Source of the DNA: Bin87 sp034420475
Lineage (GTDB): Bacteria > Chloroflexota > Dehalococcoidia > Lucifugimonadales > UBA3495
DNA length: 64,000 nucleotides
Assembly (NCBI GenBank): GCA_034420475.1
Contig: DAOULH010000025.1
Span: forward strand, 74,178 to 138,177
Direction: 5' to 3'
In this document: one piece after another, positions 42,143-50,518 of the stretch
Numbering within the stretch: the stretch's first letter is position 1
Layout of the letters: the number at the start of each line of letters is the position of its first letter
Position numbers and translations under genes: made by a program
The notes under the pieces: model-generated
What the model saw: the letters and a program-made list of their open reading frames with translations, nothing else
The model's database searches: none
Told to the model about the DNA's origin: nothing

Positions 42143-43333
42143 ATGTTGGAATTGAGAAACATCACCCCCGACGAGTTTGAGCGGTGGATGAGCACCGAGT
42201 CGCGGGCCCACGGCAACCGCCTGGCCCACGATCCCGAGCATCTGCGGCCCCGCTTTGACTTGAGCCGTTCCATCGCCGTGCTCGAGGACGGGCAGATCGT
42301 CGGCGGATGCCACTCCCACCTGCTGGAGATGTCGATACCCGGAGGCGCGTCAGCGGTGGCCGGGGTGTCCAACGTGGAAGTGCAGCCCACCCACACCCGG
42401 CGGGGCATCATGACCCGGATGATGCGCCACCAGATCGACGGCATCCACGAGCGCGGCGAACCCCTGGCCGCGCTGTTTGCCACCGAGAGCGGTATCTACG
42501 GGCGTTTCGGCTACGGCATCGGCGCCGTGCACGAGCAGTGGACCATCGAAAAGCGCCACAGCGCCTACGACCGCCGCCACGACAGCCCCGGCCGCCTGGA
42601 GTTTGTGGCGGCCGCAGACATCATGCAGAAGCTGCCCGACGTTTCCCGCCGGGGCACCCGGGGCCGGCCGGCCGTGTTCCAGCGCGCCAGGCACCACTGG
42701 GAGGATGCGGCCAACGATCCCATCCATTCCCAGGGAGGGTCCGGCGGCGTGTTCTACGTGGCCTACGTGGAGGACGGGCGCATCGACGGCTACGCTTCCT
42801 ACCGCACCCAGCGGCCCACGGTGACGGTCAACGAGTTGGTGGCAACGACCCGCGAGGCGTCCGCCGCCCTGTGGCGGTTCTGCTTCGACCTGGACCTGTA
42901 CGAGCGAACCGAGGCCATGAGGCGGCCCGTGGACGATCCCCTGCCCTGGATGCTGGCCGACCCGCGCCGGCTCCAGCGCTCCACTCGCGACGGCCTGTGG
43001 GTTCGCGTGGTCGATGCCCGCGCCGCGTTGGAGCAGAGGACCTACGCATCCAGCGACCGCCTGGTGCTGGAAATCCGCGACGACTTCTGCGAATGGAACC
43101 GGGGGTGCTGGAGTCTCGAGATGTCGCCGGAGGGCGGCGACTGCCGGCCCGTCACCGGCGGCGCAGACCTGTCAATCGACGTATCCGCCCTGGCATCGGT
43201 TTACCTGGGAGCGGCCAGTTTCGGCACGTTGCAGGAGGCAGGATTGGCGGACGAGGCGACCTCGGGGGCGGTGCCGCGGGCGGATCGGACATTCGCCGTG
43301 CCGTTGAAGCCGTGGACGCCCTACAATTTCTGA
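42143..43333 (+). CDS. Eis-like GNAT N-acetyltransferase
   Basis: The 396-aa protein has the Eis architecture: an N-terminal GNAT domain (GVSNVEVQPTHTRRGIMTRM is the acetyl-CoA loop), a Tyr in GIYGRFGYGIG as candidate general acid, a second GNAT-like domain, and a sterol-carrier-like C-terminus. It ends in Phe (TPYNF), whose terminal carboxylate is the general base in Eis. Such enzymes acetylate amines of small molecules or proteins. The start at 42143 gives the natural N-terminus MLELRNITPDEF; upstream codons derive partly from the MITE arm. Confidence 0.85.
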   Translation: MLELRNITPDEFERWMSTESRAHGNRLAHDPEHLRPRFDLSRSIAVLEDGQIVGGCHSHLLEMSIPGGASAVAGVSNVEVQPTHTRRGIMTRMMRHQIDGIHERGEPLAALFATESGIYGRFGYGIGAVHEQWTIEKRHSAYDRRHDSPGRLEFVAAADIMQKLPDVSRRGTRGRPAVFQRARHHWEDAANDPIHSQGGSGGVFYVAYVEDGRIDGYASYRTQRPTVTVNELVATTREASAALWRFCFDLDLYERTEAMRRPVDDPLPWMLADPRRLQRSTRDGLWVRVVDARAALEQRTYASSDRLVLEIRDDFCEWNRGCWSLEMSPEGGDCRPVTGGADLSIDVSALASVYLGAASFGTLQEAGLADEATSGAVPRADRTFAVPLKPWTPYNF

Positions 43334-43344
43334 TTGCGCTCGTT

Positions 43345-43437
43345 GTCATTGCGAGGAGCGACAGCGACGTGGCAATCTCGTTCCCATGGACGATGCCCGT
43401 TGTCGCAACGAGATTGCCGCGCTGCGCTCGCAATGAC
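43345..43437. repeat. Short-form palindromic MITE/REP-like core, copy 5
   Basis: The 93-bp core begins GTCATTGCGAGGAGCGACAG and ends GCGCTCGCAATGAC. Outer arms are degenerate. It lies between the Eis-like and SDR genes. Confidence 0.82.
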
Positions 43438-43475
43438 AAGCGGGGCGAGAACTATTTTAAACGAGGTGATTCGGC

Positions 43476-44234
43476 ATGGGCAGGATGGACGGCAAGGTCG
43501 CCTTGATCAGCGGCGGCGCACGCGGTATGGGAGCAACCGAGGCCCGGCTCTTCGCCGGCGAAGGCGCGGCGGTGGTCATCGGTGACGTGCTGGATGAGGA
43601 GGGCGAAGCGACCGCCGCGTCCATCGCGGCCGACGGTGGTCGTTGCCGTTACGTGCACCTGGACGTCACCCAGGAGGCCGACTGGCAGGCGGCCGTGGCC
43701 CAGGCGGTGTCGCAGTTCGGCAGCCTGGACGTGCTGGTTAACAACGCCGGCATCGGCAGCAACTCGTTCGAAATCCACGAGGAACCGGTGGAAATGTGGG
43801 ACCGCACCATCGACGTGAACCTCAAAGGCGTGTTTCTGGGCACCCGCACCGCCGTCCCCGCGATGCTGGATGCCGGCGGCGGCTCCATCATTAATATATC
43901 GTCGCAGCTGGGCATCGTCGGGGTGCCCTACAACGGCTCGGCGTACCAGACCTCCAAGGGTGGTGTTCGCATCTTCACCAAGGCCGCCGCGCTGCAGTAC
44001 GCGAACCGGGGCATCCGGGTCAACTCGGTGCATCCCGGCCCCATCGTCACTGAAATGACCCGTATCGGCCGCGACGATCCGGAACGGTTGTCGATGATGC
44101 TGGCCCGCATCCCCATGGGCCGATACGGCGAGCCGGAGGAGGTCGCCAGCGCCGTGCTCTACCTGGCCTCCGACGAATCTTCTTTCGTCACCGGCAGCGA
44201 GGTGGTGGTGGACGGAGGCTGGACGGCCCAGTAG
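43476..44234 (+). CDS. SDR-family oxidoreductase (classical short-chain dehydrogenase)
   Basis: The 252-aa protein has the classical SDR pattern: cofactor loop SGGARGMGATEARLF, an acidic residue after beta 2 (IGDVLDEEG) suggesting NAD(H), NNAGIG, the catalytic Ser in NISSQLG, YQTSKGG with the catalytic Tyr and Lys, and HPGPIVTEM. The C-terminus reads VVVDGGWTAQ. It resembles 3-alpha-hydroxysteroid/cyclopentanol dehydrogenases; the substrate is unknown. GAGGTG precedes the ATG. Its stop is one base from the convergent LLM gene stop. Confidence 0.92.
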   Translation: MGRMDGKVALISGGARGMGATEARLFAGEGAAVVIGDVLDEEGEATAASIAADGGRCRYVHLDVTQEADWQAAVAQAVSQFGSLDVLVNNAGIGSNSFEIHEEPVEMWDRTIDVNLKGVFLGTRTAVPAMLDAGGGSIINISSQLGIVGVPYNGSAYQTSKGGVRIFTKAAALQYANRGIRVNSVHPGPIVTEMTRIGRDDPERLSMMLARIPMGRYGEPEEVASAVLYLASDESSFVTGSEVVVDGGWTAQ

Positions 44235-44235
44235 C

Positions 44236-45153
44236 TCAAGGGCGGTCCACCGCCGTGAACCGTTCCAGCTGATCGATCATTTGCTCAGGCGTAGCGGCCC
44301 TGGGTTCTATCACGAGATAATCGAGGCCGGCCTGGGCGTACTCCGCCACGTCGCCGGCTACCTGCTCCGCCGAGCCTCGCAGCGGAGTTCGTGACGCGCC
44401 GGTGAAAGCGTCGTCGGTGACATCCAGACCGGCGCGCAGCGAGATGGTGAAACCCTCCATGCTCGTGCCACGAGGCGCGCGCAGTTCGCCGATGCGACGA
44501 GCCACCCGTGAAACGTCCTGCGGGCTTTGACGGACGCCGTGCCACCCGTCGGCCAGGTTGGCCGCGCGACGCAGCGCCGGCGGGCTGATGCCGCCCGTCC
44601 AGATTGGCGGATGGGGTTGGGAAACGGGCATGGGCGCCATGCTCAGGCCGGCGACGCTGTAGTGTTCTCCACTAACGTCAGGGGCAGGATTGGTCCAGTA
44701 GGCTTTCAGCATTTCGATGTGCTCATCGGTAACGTCGCCGCGGGCGTCAAATTTGGCGTCCAACGCATCGAACTCCTCGGCCATCCAGCCGACGCCGGCG
44801 CCGACGATGAGCCGGCCGTTGGAGATCACATCCAGCGTGCCCAGCATCTTGGCGTTGAGCACGGGATGGCGGTAGGGCAGCACCAGCACGCTGAAACCGA
44901 GATGCAGGCGCGTGGTGACCGCCGCCAGGTAGGCCAGGGTCGTGACCGGTTCCAGGATGCGGTCGGCGGCCGTCAGCGGGAACTTGCCGTCGCTGCGATA
45001 GGGGTACGCCGAACGGAGGTGCCTGGGGATGGCGATGTGGTCGCTGAGGAACACTCCGTCGTAGCCCAGACGCTCGGCGTGTCGGGCGATGCGGGCCAGC
45101 GATTCGATGTGGGCCAGGGGGCCGACGTTGGGCAGGATCACGCCGTATTTCAT
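44236..45153 (-). CDS. LLM-class flavin/F420-dependent oxidoreductase
   Basis: The 305-aa protein is a luciferase-like TIM barrel beginning MKYGVILPNVGPLAHIESLA. Also visible are GYDGVFLSDHIAIP, the barrel segment HLGFSVLVLPYRHPVLNAKM, SNGRLIVGAGVGWMAEEFDA and QPHPPIWTGGI. The pattern fits F420-dependent members with a TIGR03619-like layout. It would transfer hydride to or oxidise an unknown substrate. GAGG lies before the ATG at 45153, and the in-frame upstream extension lacks similarity. Confidence 0.88.
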   Translation of the reverse strand: MKYGVILPNVGPLAHIESLARIARHAERLGYDGVFLSDHIAIPRHLRSAYPYRSDGKFPLTAADRILEPVTTLAYLAAVTTRLHLGFSVLVLPYRHPVLNAKMLGTLDVISNGRLIVGAGVGWMAEEFDALDAKFDARGDVTDEHIEMLKAYWTNPAPDVSGEHYSVAGLSMAPMPVSQPHPPIWTGGISPPALRRAANLADGWHGVRQSPQDVSRVARRIGELRAPRGTSMEGFTISLRAGLDVTDDAFTGASRTPLRGSAEQVAGDVAEYAQAGLDYLVIEPRAATPEQMIDQLERFTAVDRP

Positions 45154-45197
45154 ACTCAAAACCTCGGGCCGGGAGGCTCGCCCGGCGACAGTTTCAG

Positions 45198-45227
45198 TTG
45201 ACACTCCGCCGAACCCGATGCTAGCAT
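45198..45227 (+). promoter_or_regulatory. Candidate sigma-70 promoter for citrate synthase
   Basis: TTGACA at 45198-45203 is followed after 18 bases by TAGCAT at 45222-45227. It lies about 85 bases upstream of the ATG at 45312. Confidence 0.45.
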
Positions 45228-45311
45228 AATCAACCGCCGGATCGGGCGATTCCCGCCGGCGTTAACGGGGCGGCGCCCCGTCGCCAAGCCCCTCACCAAG
45301 GAGTACTACAG

Positions 45312-46448
45312 ATGGCCGACCAGCCTGAACTGCACCGCGGTTTGATGAACGTGTACATGGACACGACGGAGTCCAGTTTCATCGACGGCGAAATCGGAAA
45401 ACTGCTCTATCGTGGCTACGACATCCACGATCTGGCCGAGAAGTCCACCTTTGAGGAAATCATTCACCTGGTGCTCTACGGAGAGTTGCCGACGCAAGCG
45501 GAGCTGGCGGAAACGGACGGCTACCTGCGCGCCAACCGGCGCATCCCCGATGAAATCATCACGGTCATCGACGCGGTGAAGTCGGCCCATCCCATGGATG
45601 TGCTCCAGACCGCTCTCATCGGCATGGCCGCGTTTGACGAAGAATCGGAGGACAACTCCAGGGAAGCCAACGTCCGCAAGGCTTTGCGCCTGACCGCCCA
45701 GGCTCCGACCATCGTTACGGCCCACCATCGTGTCCGGTCCGGCCTGGAGCCGGTTGCGCCCAACCCCGACCTGAACCACGCCGGCAACTTCCTCTATATG
45801 CTCTTCAACGAGGTGCCGGACGAAGAGACCATCTCGCTGATGGACGTGGACTTCATCCTGCACGCCGAGCACGGCGTCAATGCTTCATCCTTCGCGGCCC
45901 GGGTTTCCGCCTCCACCAACTCGACGCTGCACGCCGCCGTCTCCGGCGCGGTGGGCACGCTGAAGGGCCCGGCCCACGGCGGCGCGGCCGAAGAAGTGAT
46001 GAAGATGTCGATGGAGATCGGCAACCCCGAGAACGCGGAGGAATACGCCCGCAACAAGCTGAACAACCGCGAGCGCATCATGGGGTTTGGCCACCGCGTT
46101 TACCGGGCTGAGGACCCCCGGGCGCGGCATCTGCGCGAACGCTCCCAAGCCCTGGGCGAGAAGCGCGGCGACCCTCGCTGGTTCCAGATCCTGACCCACC
46201 TGTCCGAGGACGTGATGGCCCCGTACCGTGACCGAGGCATCTACGTCAACGTGGACTTCTATGCCGGCTCCATCTACCATCTGCTGGGCATCCCCTCTGA
46301 CCTGTTCATCCCCATCTTCGCGTTGGGTCGCGTGCCCGGCTGGTCGGCGCAGTGCATCGAGCAGTACGAAAACAACATCCTGCTGCGGCCGCGACTACAC
46401 TACGTTGGCCCGATGGACCGGGAGTACGTGCCCATCGAACAGCGGTAG
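45312..46448 (+). CDS. gltA: Citrate synthase
   Basis: The 378-aa type I-like citrate synthase has the expected active-site elements: His in DFILHAEHGVNASSF, His in RIMGFGHRVYRAEDPR, and Asp in NVDFYAGSIYHLLGI. FTRIFAxxR-like binding is represented by LFIPIFALGRVPGWSAQCIE. It condenses oxaloacetate with acetyl-CoA. 2-methylcitrate synthase activity cannot be excluded because the family is shared. It is monocistronic with a strong terminator just downstream. Confidence 0.93.
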   Translation: MADQPELHRGLMNVYMDTTESSFIDGEIGKLLYRGYDIHDLAEKSTFEEIIHLVLYGELPTQAELAETDGYLRANRRIPDEIITVIDAVKSAHPMDVLQTALIGMAAFDEESEDNSREANVRKALRLTAQAPTIVTAHHRVRSGLEPVAPNPDLNHAGNFLYMLFNEVPDEETISLMDVDFILHAEHGVNASSFAARVSASTNSTLHAAVSGAVGTLKGPAHGGAAEEVMKMSMEIGNPENAEEYARNKLNNRERIMGFGHRVYRAEDPRARHLRERSQALGEKRGDPRWFQILTHLSEDVMAPYRDRGIYVNVDFYAGSIYHLLGIPSDLFIPIFALGRVPGWSAQCIEQYENNILLRPRLHYVGPMDREYVPIEQR

Positions 46449-46470
46449 TGCGGGCACGATCTCGAAACGC

Positions 46471-46505
46471 GCCGGGGCGAATGTACATTCGCCCCGGCAT
46501 TTTTT
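46471..46505 (+). terminator. Rho-independent terminator after citrate synthase
   Basis: Arms GCCGGGGCGAAT and ATTCGCCCCGGC form a near-perfect stem around GTAC and are followed by ATTTTTT. The T-run supports the plus direction. Confidence 0.92.
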
Positions 46506-46524
46506 GGCCGCGTGTGACACCGCC

Positions 46525-47499
46525 CTACGGGTACACTTCCAAGTTTCCCAGGTGGACCTCGGCGATAATCTCACGCTGGCCGGGAGTCCCGTGAGAGTGC
46601 CCGTGCCCGTCGTGACCTTGTTCAGGTTGGCTGTCGCCGTGCCCCTGCCCGACGTCCGGGATGGTAACGGTTACCGTGGACTCGACCCTCTGCCCGTCGA
46701 ATGCCAGTTCGCTGTGGTCGTTGGTGTTGAGAGACACGCGGATTTCGTGGTCGCCTGGAGCCAACTCCGATATGTGGTACTGCTCCTCAAAAACCCTGCC
46801 CAGCTTCACTCCGCCGACGTAGATATGGGCATGTCCCGCGCCGGGCGTATGGGCCTGGTCCGCCAGCTCCGGGGCGAAGCGGAAGCCTTCCGGCGCGATA
46901 CGGACGTCCACGCCGCCATTCGCATCCGGTTCCGCGGTTATGGCGACGCTTACCGGAGTTTCCGACGCGACGAGTTCAGGAGCGTTGGCCCCGTGATGGT
47001 CGGCTGACGCTGCGGCGTTGGCGGCTGCAAAGACATGGAAGTTCAGGGCGAACGCCCCGGCGGTGGCTGCCTCGAAGACAAGCTCGCCCGGATGCCCGGG
47101 AGCGACCTCAGCCGTGAGGTCGTAGCCGTGCAGGTGGATCTCGCCGTCCTCGTCTGACTCAAAGACCAGACGCACGGTGTCCCCCTGGGAAACGCGCAGG
47201 TCGTCGCGGGTCGCGGTGGTCGAGCGGCCGGCGATGGGCAAGTTGATGACCACCGCGCCGGTTGCGGCCCCATTTTCCGTGCTGTTGCCGGAATCTGCAT
47301 CCTGACTGGACGAAGCGGCGCCGGCGTGGTGATCGTTTCCTTGCTCGGTCATGGTTTGAGACTCGGTGGCGGGCGGCGCGGTGGTGGGGGCTGGCTGGGC
47401 TGCGGAGCCGCAGGCCAGTGTCGTGAGCAGTGCGGTCAGGGCAATCGCCAGAGCGAGGGCGACGGCCGGCCGGCGAAACACAGGGTGTTGGCGCTGCAT
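46525..47499 (-). CDS. His-rich lipoprotein with cupredoxin-like domain
   Basis: The 324-aa protein starts with a lipoprotein signal (residues 1-30) and lipobox TLACGS, then a His/Ser/Thr-rich linker. A cupredoxin-like domain follows (LRVSQGDTVRLVFESDEDG, EIHLHGYDLTAEV, FALNFHVF). A second beta domain has repeated His (HAHIYVGGVKLGRVFEEQYH), and the tail is His/Gly-rich (GHDGHGHSHG). Metal, probably copper, binding outside the membrane is inferred from the fold-like pattern and His content. It follows another His-rich membrane protein gene. The Met at 47499 is chosen because it opens the signal peptide and has AGGAGG upstream. Confidence 0.75.
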   Translation of the reverse strand: MQRQHPVFRRPAVALALAIALTALLTTLACGSAAQPAPTTAPPATESQTMTEQGNDHHAGAASSSQDADSGNSTENGAATGAVVINLPIAGRSTTATRDDLRVSQGDTVRLVFESDEDGEIHLHGYDLTAEVAPGHPGELVFEAATAGAFALNFHVFAAANAAASADHHGANAPELVASETPVSVAITAEPDANGGVDVRIAPEGFRFAPELADQAHTPGAGHAHIYVGGVKLGRVFEEQYHISELAPGDHEIRVSLNTNDHSELAFDGQRVESTVTVTIPDVGQGHGDSQPEQGHDGHGHSHGTPGQREIIAEVHLGNLEVYP

Positions 47500-47597
47500 T
47501 GAAGAATCCTCCTCTGGATTCTCGTGACCGTCGCGCAGCCACACGGCTGCCGCGGACAGGGAGAATGTCAAAAGTGATCGGGACGGGGAAGGAGGAT

Positions 47598-48083
47598 TCA
47601 GGCGGCGGGCGGGCGCAACGCCGGTGGAACGTGCGCACCGGGCGGCGGCCGCAACGCCGCCACAAAACCCGCCAGCGGATTGTCGTGTCGGGCGTGCGAA
47701 GGGGGAGAGCGGAGCGCCTCCGGGGCCGGATGGCAGGGCGCGTTCATCGAGGACAGCATCAATCCCGAGGCGACCGGGCTGAGGAGCACCGTCCCGGCAA
47801 CGGGCCGTTGGCTGCCGGTTTCGGAGGCAACGTCATGGGGCGCTGAGTGCGGGTGGGCGCTACCGGTCTGGTAGAAATGATCGTGCTGCACCGGCCAACC
47901 GTTCAGGTAGATGTGGTCATGGTTGTGCGCCCGCTCCACGAAGTGGTGGTCGTCCAAAGGTCCGATGACCGGGAGCGCCAGAGAAAACAGGGCGACGGCC
48001 AAGAGGAGCATCCAACCCAGTGAGGGCGGAGCTCCCGCCTGGCTCGGCGCCGGCGAAGGCATGGTTGACAAAGCGGAGCGCAT
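47598..48083 (-). CDS. His-rich single-pass membrane protein of unknown function
   Basis: The 161-aa protein has one hydrophobic helix (GWMLLLAVALFSLALPVIG, residues about 23-41) followed by a His-dense stretch (LDDHHFVERAHNHDHIYLNG) and a Pro/Ala-rich tail. No family is recognised. The spacing of His, with a second run VQHDHFYQTGSAHPHSAPH, suggests metal binding on the outer side. It starts 7 bases after the HEPN gene stop and is followed by the His-rich lipoprotein, so these genes may share one transcript. Confidence 0.6.
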   Translation of the reverse strand: MRSALSTMPSPAPSQAGAPPSLGWMLLLAVALFSLALPVIGPLDDHHFVERAHNHDHIYLNGWPVQHDHFYQTGSAHPHSAPHDVASETGSQRPVAGTVLLSPVASGLMLSSMNAPCHPAPEALRSPPSHARHDNPLAGFVAALRPPPGAHVPPALRPPAA

Positions 48084-48090
48084 GTCGGGA

Positions 48091-48576
48091 TCAATCCGCC
48101 CGATTTCGCAGCAGAACCGTTATGGCAAAGGCCCGGCGAATAGCCGCCGGCGTTGATGTCGTCTGCTCGATTGCCAGTTCGGCCCGGCTGATGATTTGAG
48201 ATACTAACGACGGGGAGAAGTTGGACAGAGGGTTGTAGTCGGCTTGGTTACGGTGGCCCTGGGTTTCCACAAAAACGCGGGCAAACTCCTTGATTTCCGT
48301 TGGAAAAGGAGCCATCACGCTGGCATTGCGGCACTGATTCCTGGCATGAGCGTGCTCCGGCCCCCGATAAGCTTGAAGCCAGGCAGCGACGGTGGCTGCA
48401 TCGGTGGCGCCGCCCGGCAATAATTCTGCCGCGTTGGCGCAGACGGCATGAAACATAGCGTAATAAGCAGAACTAACGGCGCGCTTCAGGTGGGTCTGGG
48501 CCTGCTCTGGGTTGATTTCCTGTAAGGCTGCGTTGAACAGTACCCGCGCTGTAGTGATAAGGTTAGAGGAGGCCAA
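48091..48576 (-). CDS. HEPN-domain protein (putative toxin/RNase-like component)
   Basis: The 161-aa helical protein shows HEPN features: an N-terminal segment SNLITTARVLFNAALQE, the AVSSAYYAMFHAVCANAAEL helix common in HEPN proteins, and the C-terminal GHRNQADYNP corresponding to the RxxADY/Rx4-6H region. HEPN proteins often act as RNases in toxin-antitoxin modules. It starts with TTG and overlaps the upstream gene (48563-48886) by 14 bases, so the two are coupled. Confidence 0.7.
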   Translation of the reverse strand: MASSNLITTARVLFNAALQEINPEQAQTHLKRAVSSAYYAMFHAVCANAAELLPGGATDAATVAAWLQAYRGPEHAHARNQCRNASVMAPFPTEIKEFARVFVETQGHRNQADYNPLSNFSPSLVSQIISRAELAIEQTTSTPAAIRRAFAITVLLRNRAD

Positions 48577-48886
48577 CGTACCCGCTCCCGACGAGTTGAG
48601 GCCACTCTGACCTGGGTATGAAGCCTTTGGTCAACACCTCAGGGCTGGAGTCTTCACCTAGTTCCGCTGCCAGGAGTCCGAGGAATTGTATGTCCTTGCG
48701 GATGTCGATTCTGGATATGTCTCCGTCAAATACCATGTACACATGGAGATAAATCTCGCCGTCGCCGTCGTCTCTGGGGACGACGACGATGGGGTCGAAC
48801 ACCATGTCTGGACCGTACTGCTCGGCCAGGACTTTGGCGACGGCGGCTTTGACCTTCGCGGCGACCGCTGCTTTTACGGTGGTCAT
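48563..48886 (-). CDS. Small protein paired with the HEPN gene (putative antitoxin-like partner)
   Basis: I do not recognise this 107-aa protein as an MNT nucleotidyltransferase or any known antitoxin. It has an Ala/Val/Lys helix at the N-terminus (VKAAVAAKVKAAVAKVLAEQ), then a beta-rich part (MVFDPIVVVPRDDGDGEIYL with HVYMVFDGDISRIDI), which is reminiscent of small alpha/beta ligand or partner proteins. GGAGG lies eight bases before the ATG. Its stop overlaps the HEPN start. Confidence 0.6.
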   Translation of the reverse strand: MTTVKAAVAAKVKAAVAKVLAEQYGPDMVFDPIVVVPRDDGDGEIYLHVYMVFDGDISRIDIRKDIQFLGLLAAELGEDSSPEVLTKGFIPRSEWPQLVGSGYVGLL

Positions 48887-48928
48887 GTCGTTGGCCTCCG
48901 GTGTACGGGTGGTCGTCAGCCGAAGCGC

Positions 48929-48962
48929 AGGAGCGTCGTTGACAGAGGAGCGTCGTTGACAG
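48929..48962 (+). repeat. 17-bp tandem direct repeat carrying two TTGACA boxes
   Basis: AGGAGCGTCGTTGACAG occurs twice in tandem (48929-48945 and 48946-48962). Each copy contains a TTGACA, so the -35 region of the DUF1800 promoter is duplicated. Confidence 0.85.
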
Positions 48963-48985
48963 GTAGATAAAGCATATCAGATAAT
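48956..48985 (+). promoter_or_regulatory. Sigma-70 promoter for the DUF1800-DUF1501 operon
   Basis: TTGACA (48956-48961) is 18 bases from GATAAT (48980-48985). The start codon at 49024 is about 38 bases downstream with an AGGAGG before it. Confidence 0.65.
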
Positions 48986-49023
48986 ACCCGGCACCAATGC
49001 CAACACACACAGGAGGCAAAAAG

Positions 49024-50427
49024 ATGGCATCTCAGGACATCGCTTTGATGGCCCATCTGATGCGGCGAGCCGGTTTCGGGGCCACCCGGGACGAATTGGA
49101 AGCGCTCGTTGAGAAAGGGTACGAGGCTACCGTTGAGGAGCTGTTGAACCCGGAGAGCCAGCCGGCTATTGACCGCTACGAACTGGTCCGCTACCAGCCG
49201 TGGACCTGGCGCCCGGGCACTATTCAGGGCATGGGTTCGGCCGAATGGCTGCACTTCATGATCAACACCAAGCGGCCGCTGGAAGAGAAAATGGCGCTGT
49301 TCTGGCACCAGATCTTCGCCACCGGCGTGTCCAAGGTCGACCACTACGACGAGATCACCCGCATGGTCGCCCTGTTCCGCGAGAAGGGCATGGGCAACTA
49401 CAAGGATCTCCTGCTGGAGGTCGCCAAGAACCCGGCGATGATCTACTGGCTGGACAACTTTGAGAACCATGCCGACGCCGTCAACGAGAACTGGGGCCGC
49501 GAGCTGCTGGAGCTGTTCAGCATGGGCGTCGGCACCTACACCGAGGTTGACGTTCGCGAGGCTTCCCGCGCCTTCACCGGCTGGACCTTCGAGCCCAAGC
49601 TGCCGCGCGGTCCCATCGGCCGCCACGACTGGCAGTTCCAGTACCTGTCCGAAGACCATGACGATGGGGAAAAGACCTTCCTCGGCGAGACCGGCAACTT
49701 CAACGGCGAGGACATCATCAGCATCGTCTGTGAACACCCGGCCACCGCCACGTTCATCGCCCGCCACCTGTACAACTTCTTCGTCGCCGACGAAGCCCAG
49801 GTTCCGGCCTGGCAGGTGACGCCGCCGAAGGATGAGGACGCCATCGACCTGCTGGCCGACACCTTCATCGACTCCGGTTGCGACATGACCGCAGTGCTGC
49901 GCGTCCTGTTCAACAGCGACTTCTTCAAGAACGCGCGCTACGCCCGCCTGAAGAGCCCCGCCGAGGTGGTGGTTGGCACCCTGCGGCTGGTCGGCGGCTA
50001 CGAGTTCCCCGGCCCCGGCCTGGGCGAGATGGCCCGCCAGCCCACCTACATGGGCCAGGACCTGCTCAACCCGCCCAGCGTGGAAGGCTGGCACACCGGT
50101 GTCGAGTGGATCAACAGCGGCTCCCTGATGCGCCGCATCAACTTCACCGCCGACATGGTCAGCGACATCAACCGCCCCGGCATCCGGTCGATGATCAACC
50201 GCATGCAGGCGCAAGGCGACCTTACAGCCGATGCCATGGTGGATAACTGCCTCGACCTGATGGGCCCGCTGGAAGTTGACGCGGACACCCGTCAGGAGCT
50301 CGTTGCCCACGCCCAGACTTCCGGCAACATCTCCTGGGCCACGGATGCCGACGTCAGCGCCTCCGAGGAACGCATCTCCGAAATGCTGCAGCTGATCGTT
50401 TCACTGCGCGATTACCAGTACGCCTGA
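49024..50427 (+). CDS. DUF1800 family protein
   Basis: The 467-aa protein begins MASQDIALMAHLMRRAGFGA, the typical DUF1800 N-terminus, and has EKMALFWHQIFATGVSKVDH, NENWGRELLELFSMGVG, ASRAFTGWTF and LLNPPSVEGWHTGVEWINSG. The family has no proven activity and usually sits next to DUF1501. There is no signal peptide. AGGAGG lies eight bases before the ATG at 49024; the in-frame ATG at 48997 is not used because it precedes this site. It is the first gene of the DUF1800-DUF1501-NHL cluster, and a paralogue begins at 62848. Confidence 0.92.
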   Translation: MASQDIALMAHLMRRAGFGATRDELEALVEKGYEATVEELLNPESQPAIDRYELVRYQPWTWRPGTIQGMGSAEWLHFMINTKRPLEEKMALFWHQIFATGVSKVDHYDEITRMVALFREKGMGNYKDLLLEVAKNPAMIYWLDNFENHADAVNENWGRELLELFSMGVGTYTEVDVREASRAFTGWTFEPKLPRGPIGRHDWQFQYLSEDHDDGEKTFLGETGNFNGEDIISIVCEHPATATFIARHLYNFFVADEAQVPAWQVTPPKDEDAIDLLADTFIDSGCDMTAVLRVLFNSDFFKNARYARLKSPAEVVVGTLRLVGGYEFPGPGLGEMARQPTYMGQDLLNPPSVEGWHTGVEWINSGSLMRRINFTADMVSDINRPGIRSMINRMQAQGDLTADAMVDNCLDLMGPLEVDADTRQELVAHAQTSGNISWATDADVSASEERISEMLQLIVSLRDYQYA

Positions 50428-50518
50428 CGAGACCAGTGCGGCGACGCCCGCAACGCGTCGCCGCCAGCACCGTCTCGCAATCCGCGTTGGCGGAACGATA
50501 TCCACAGGAGCAAGCAAA

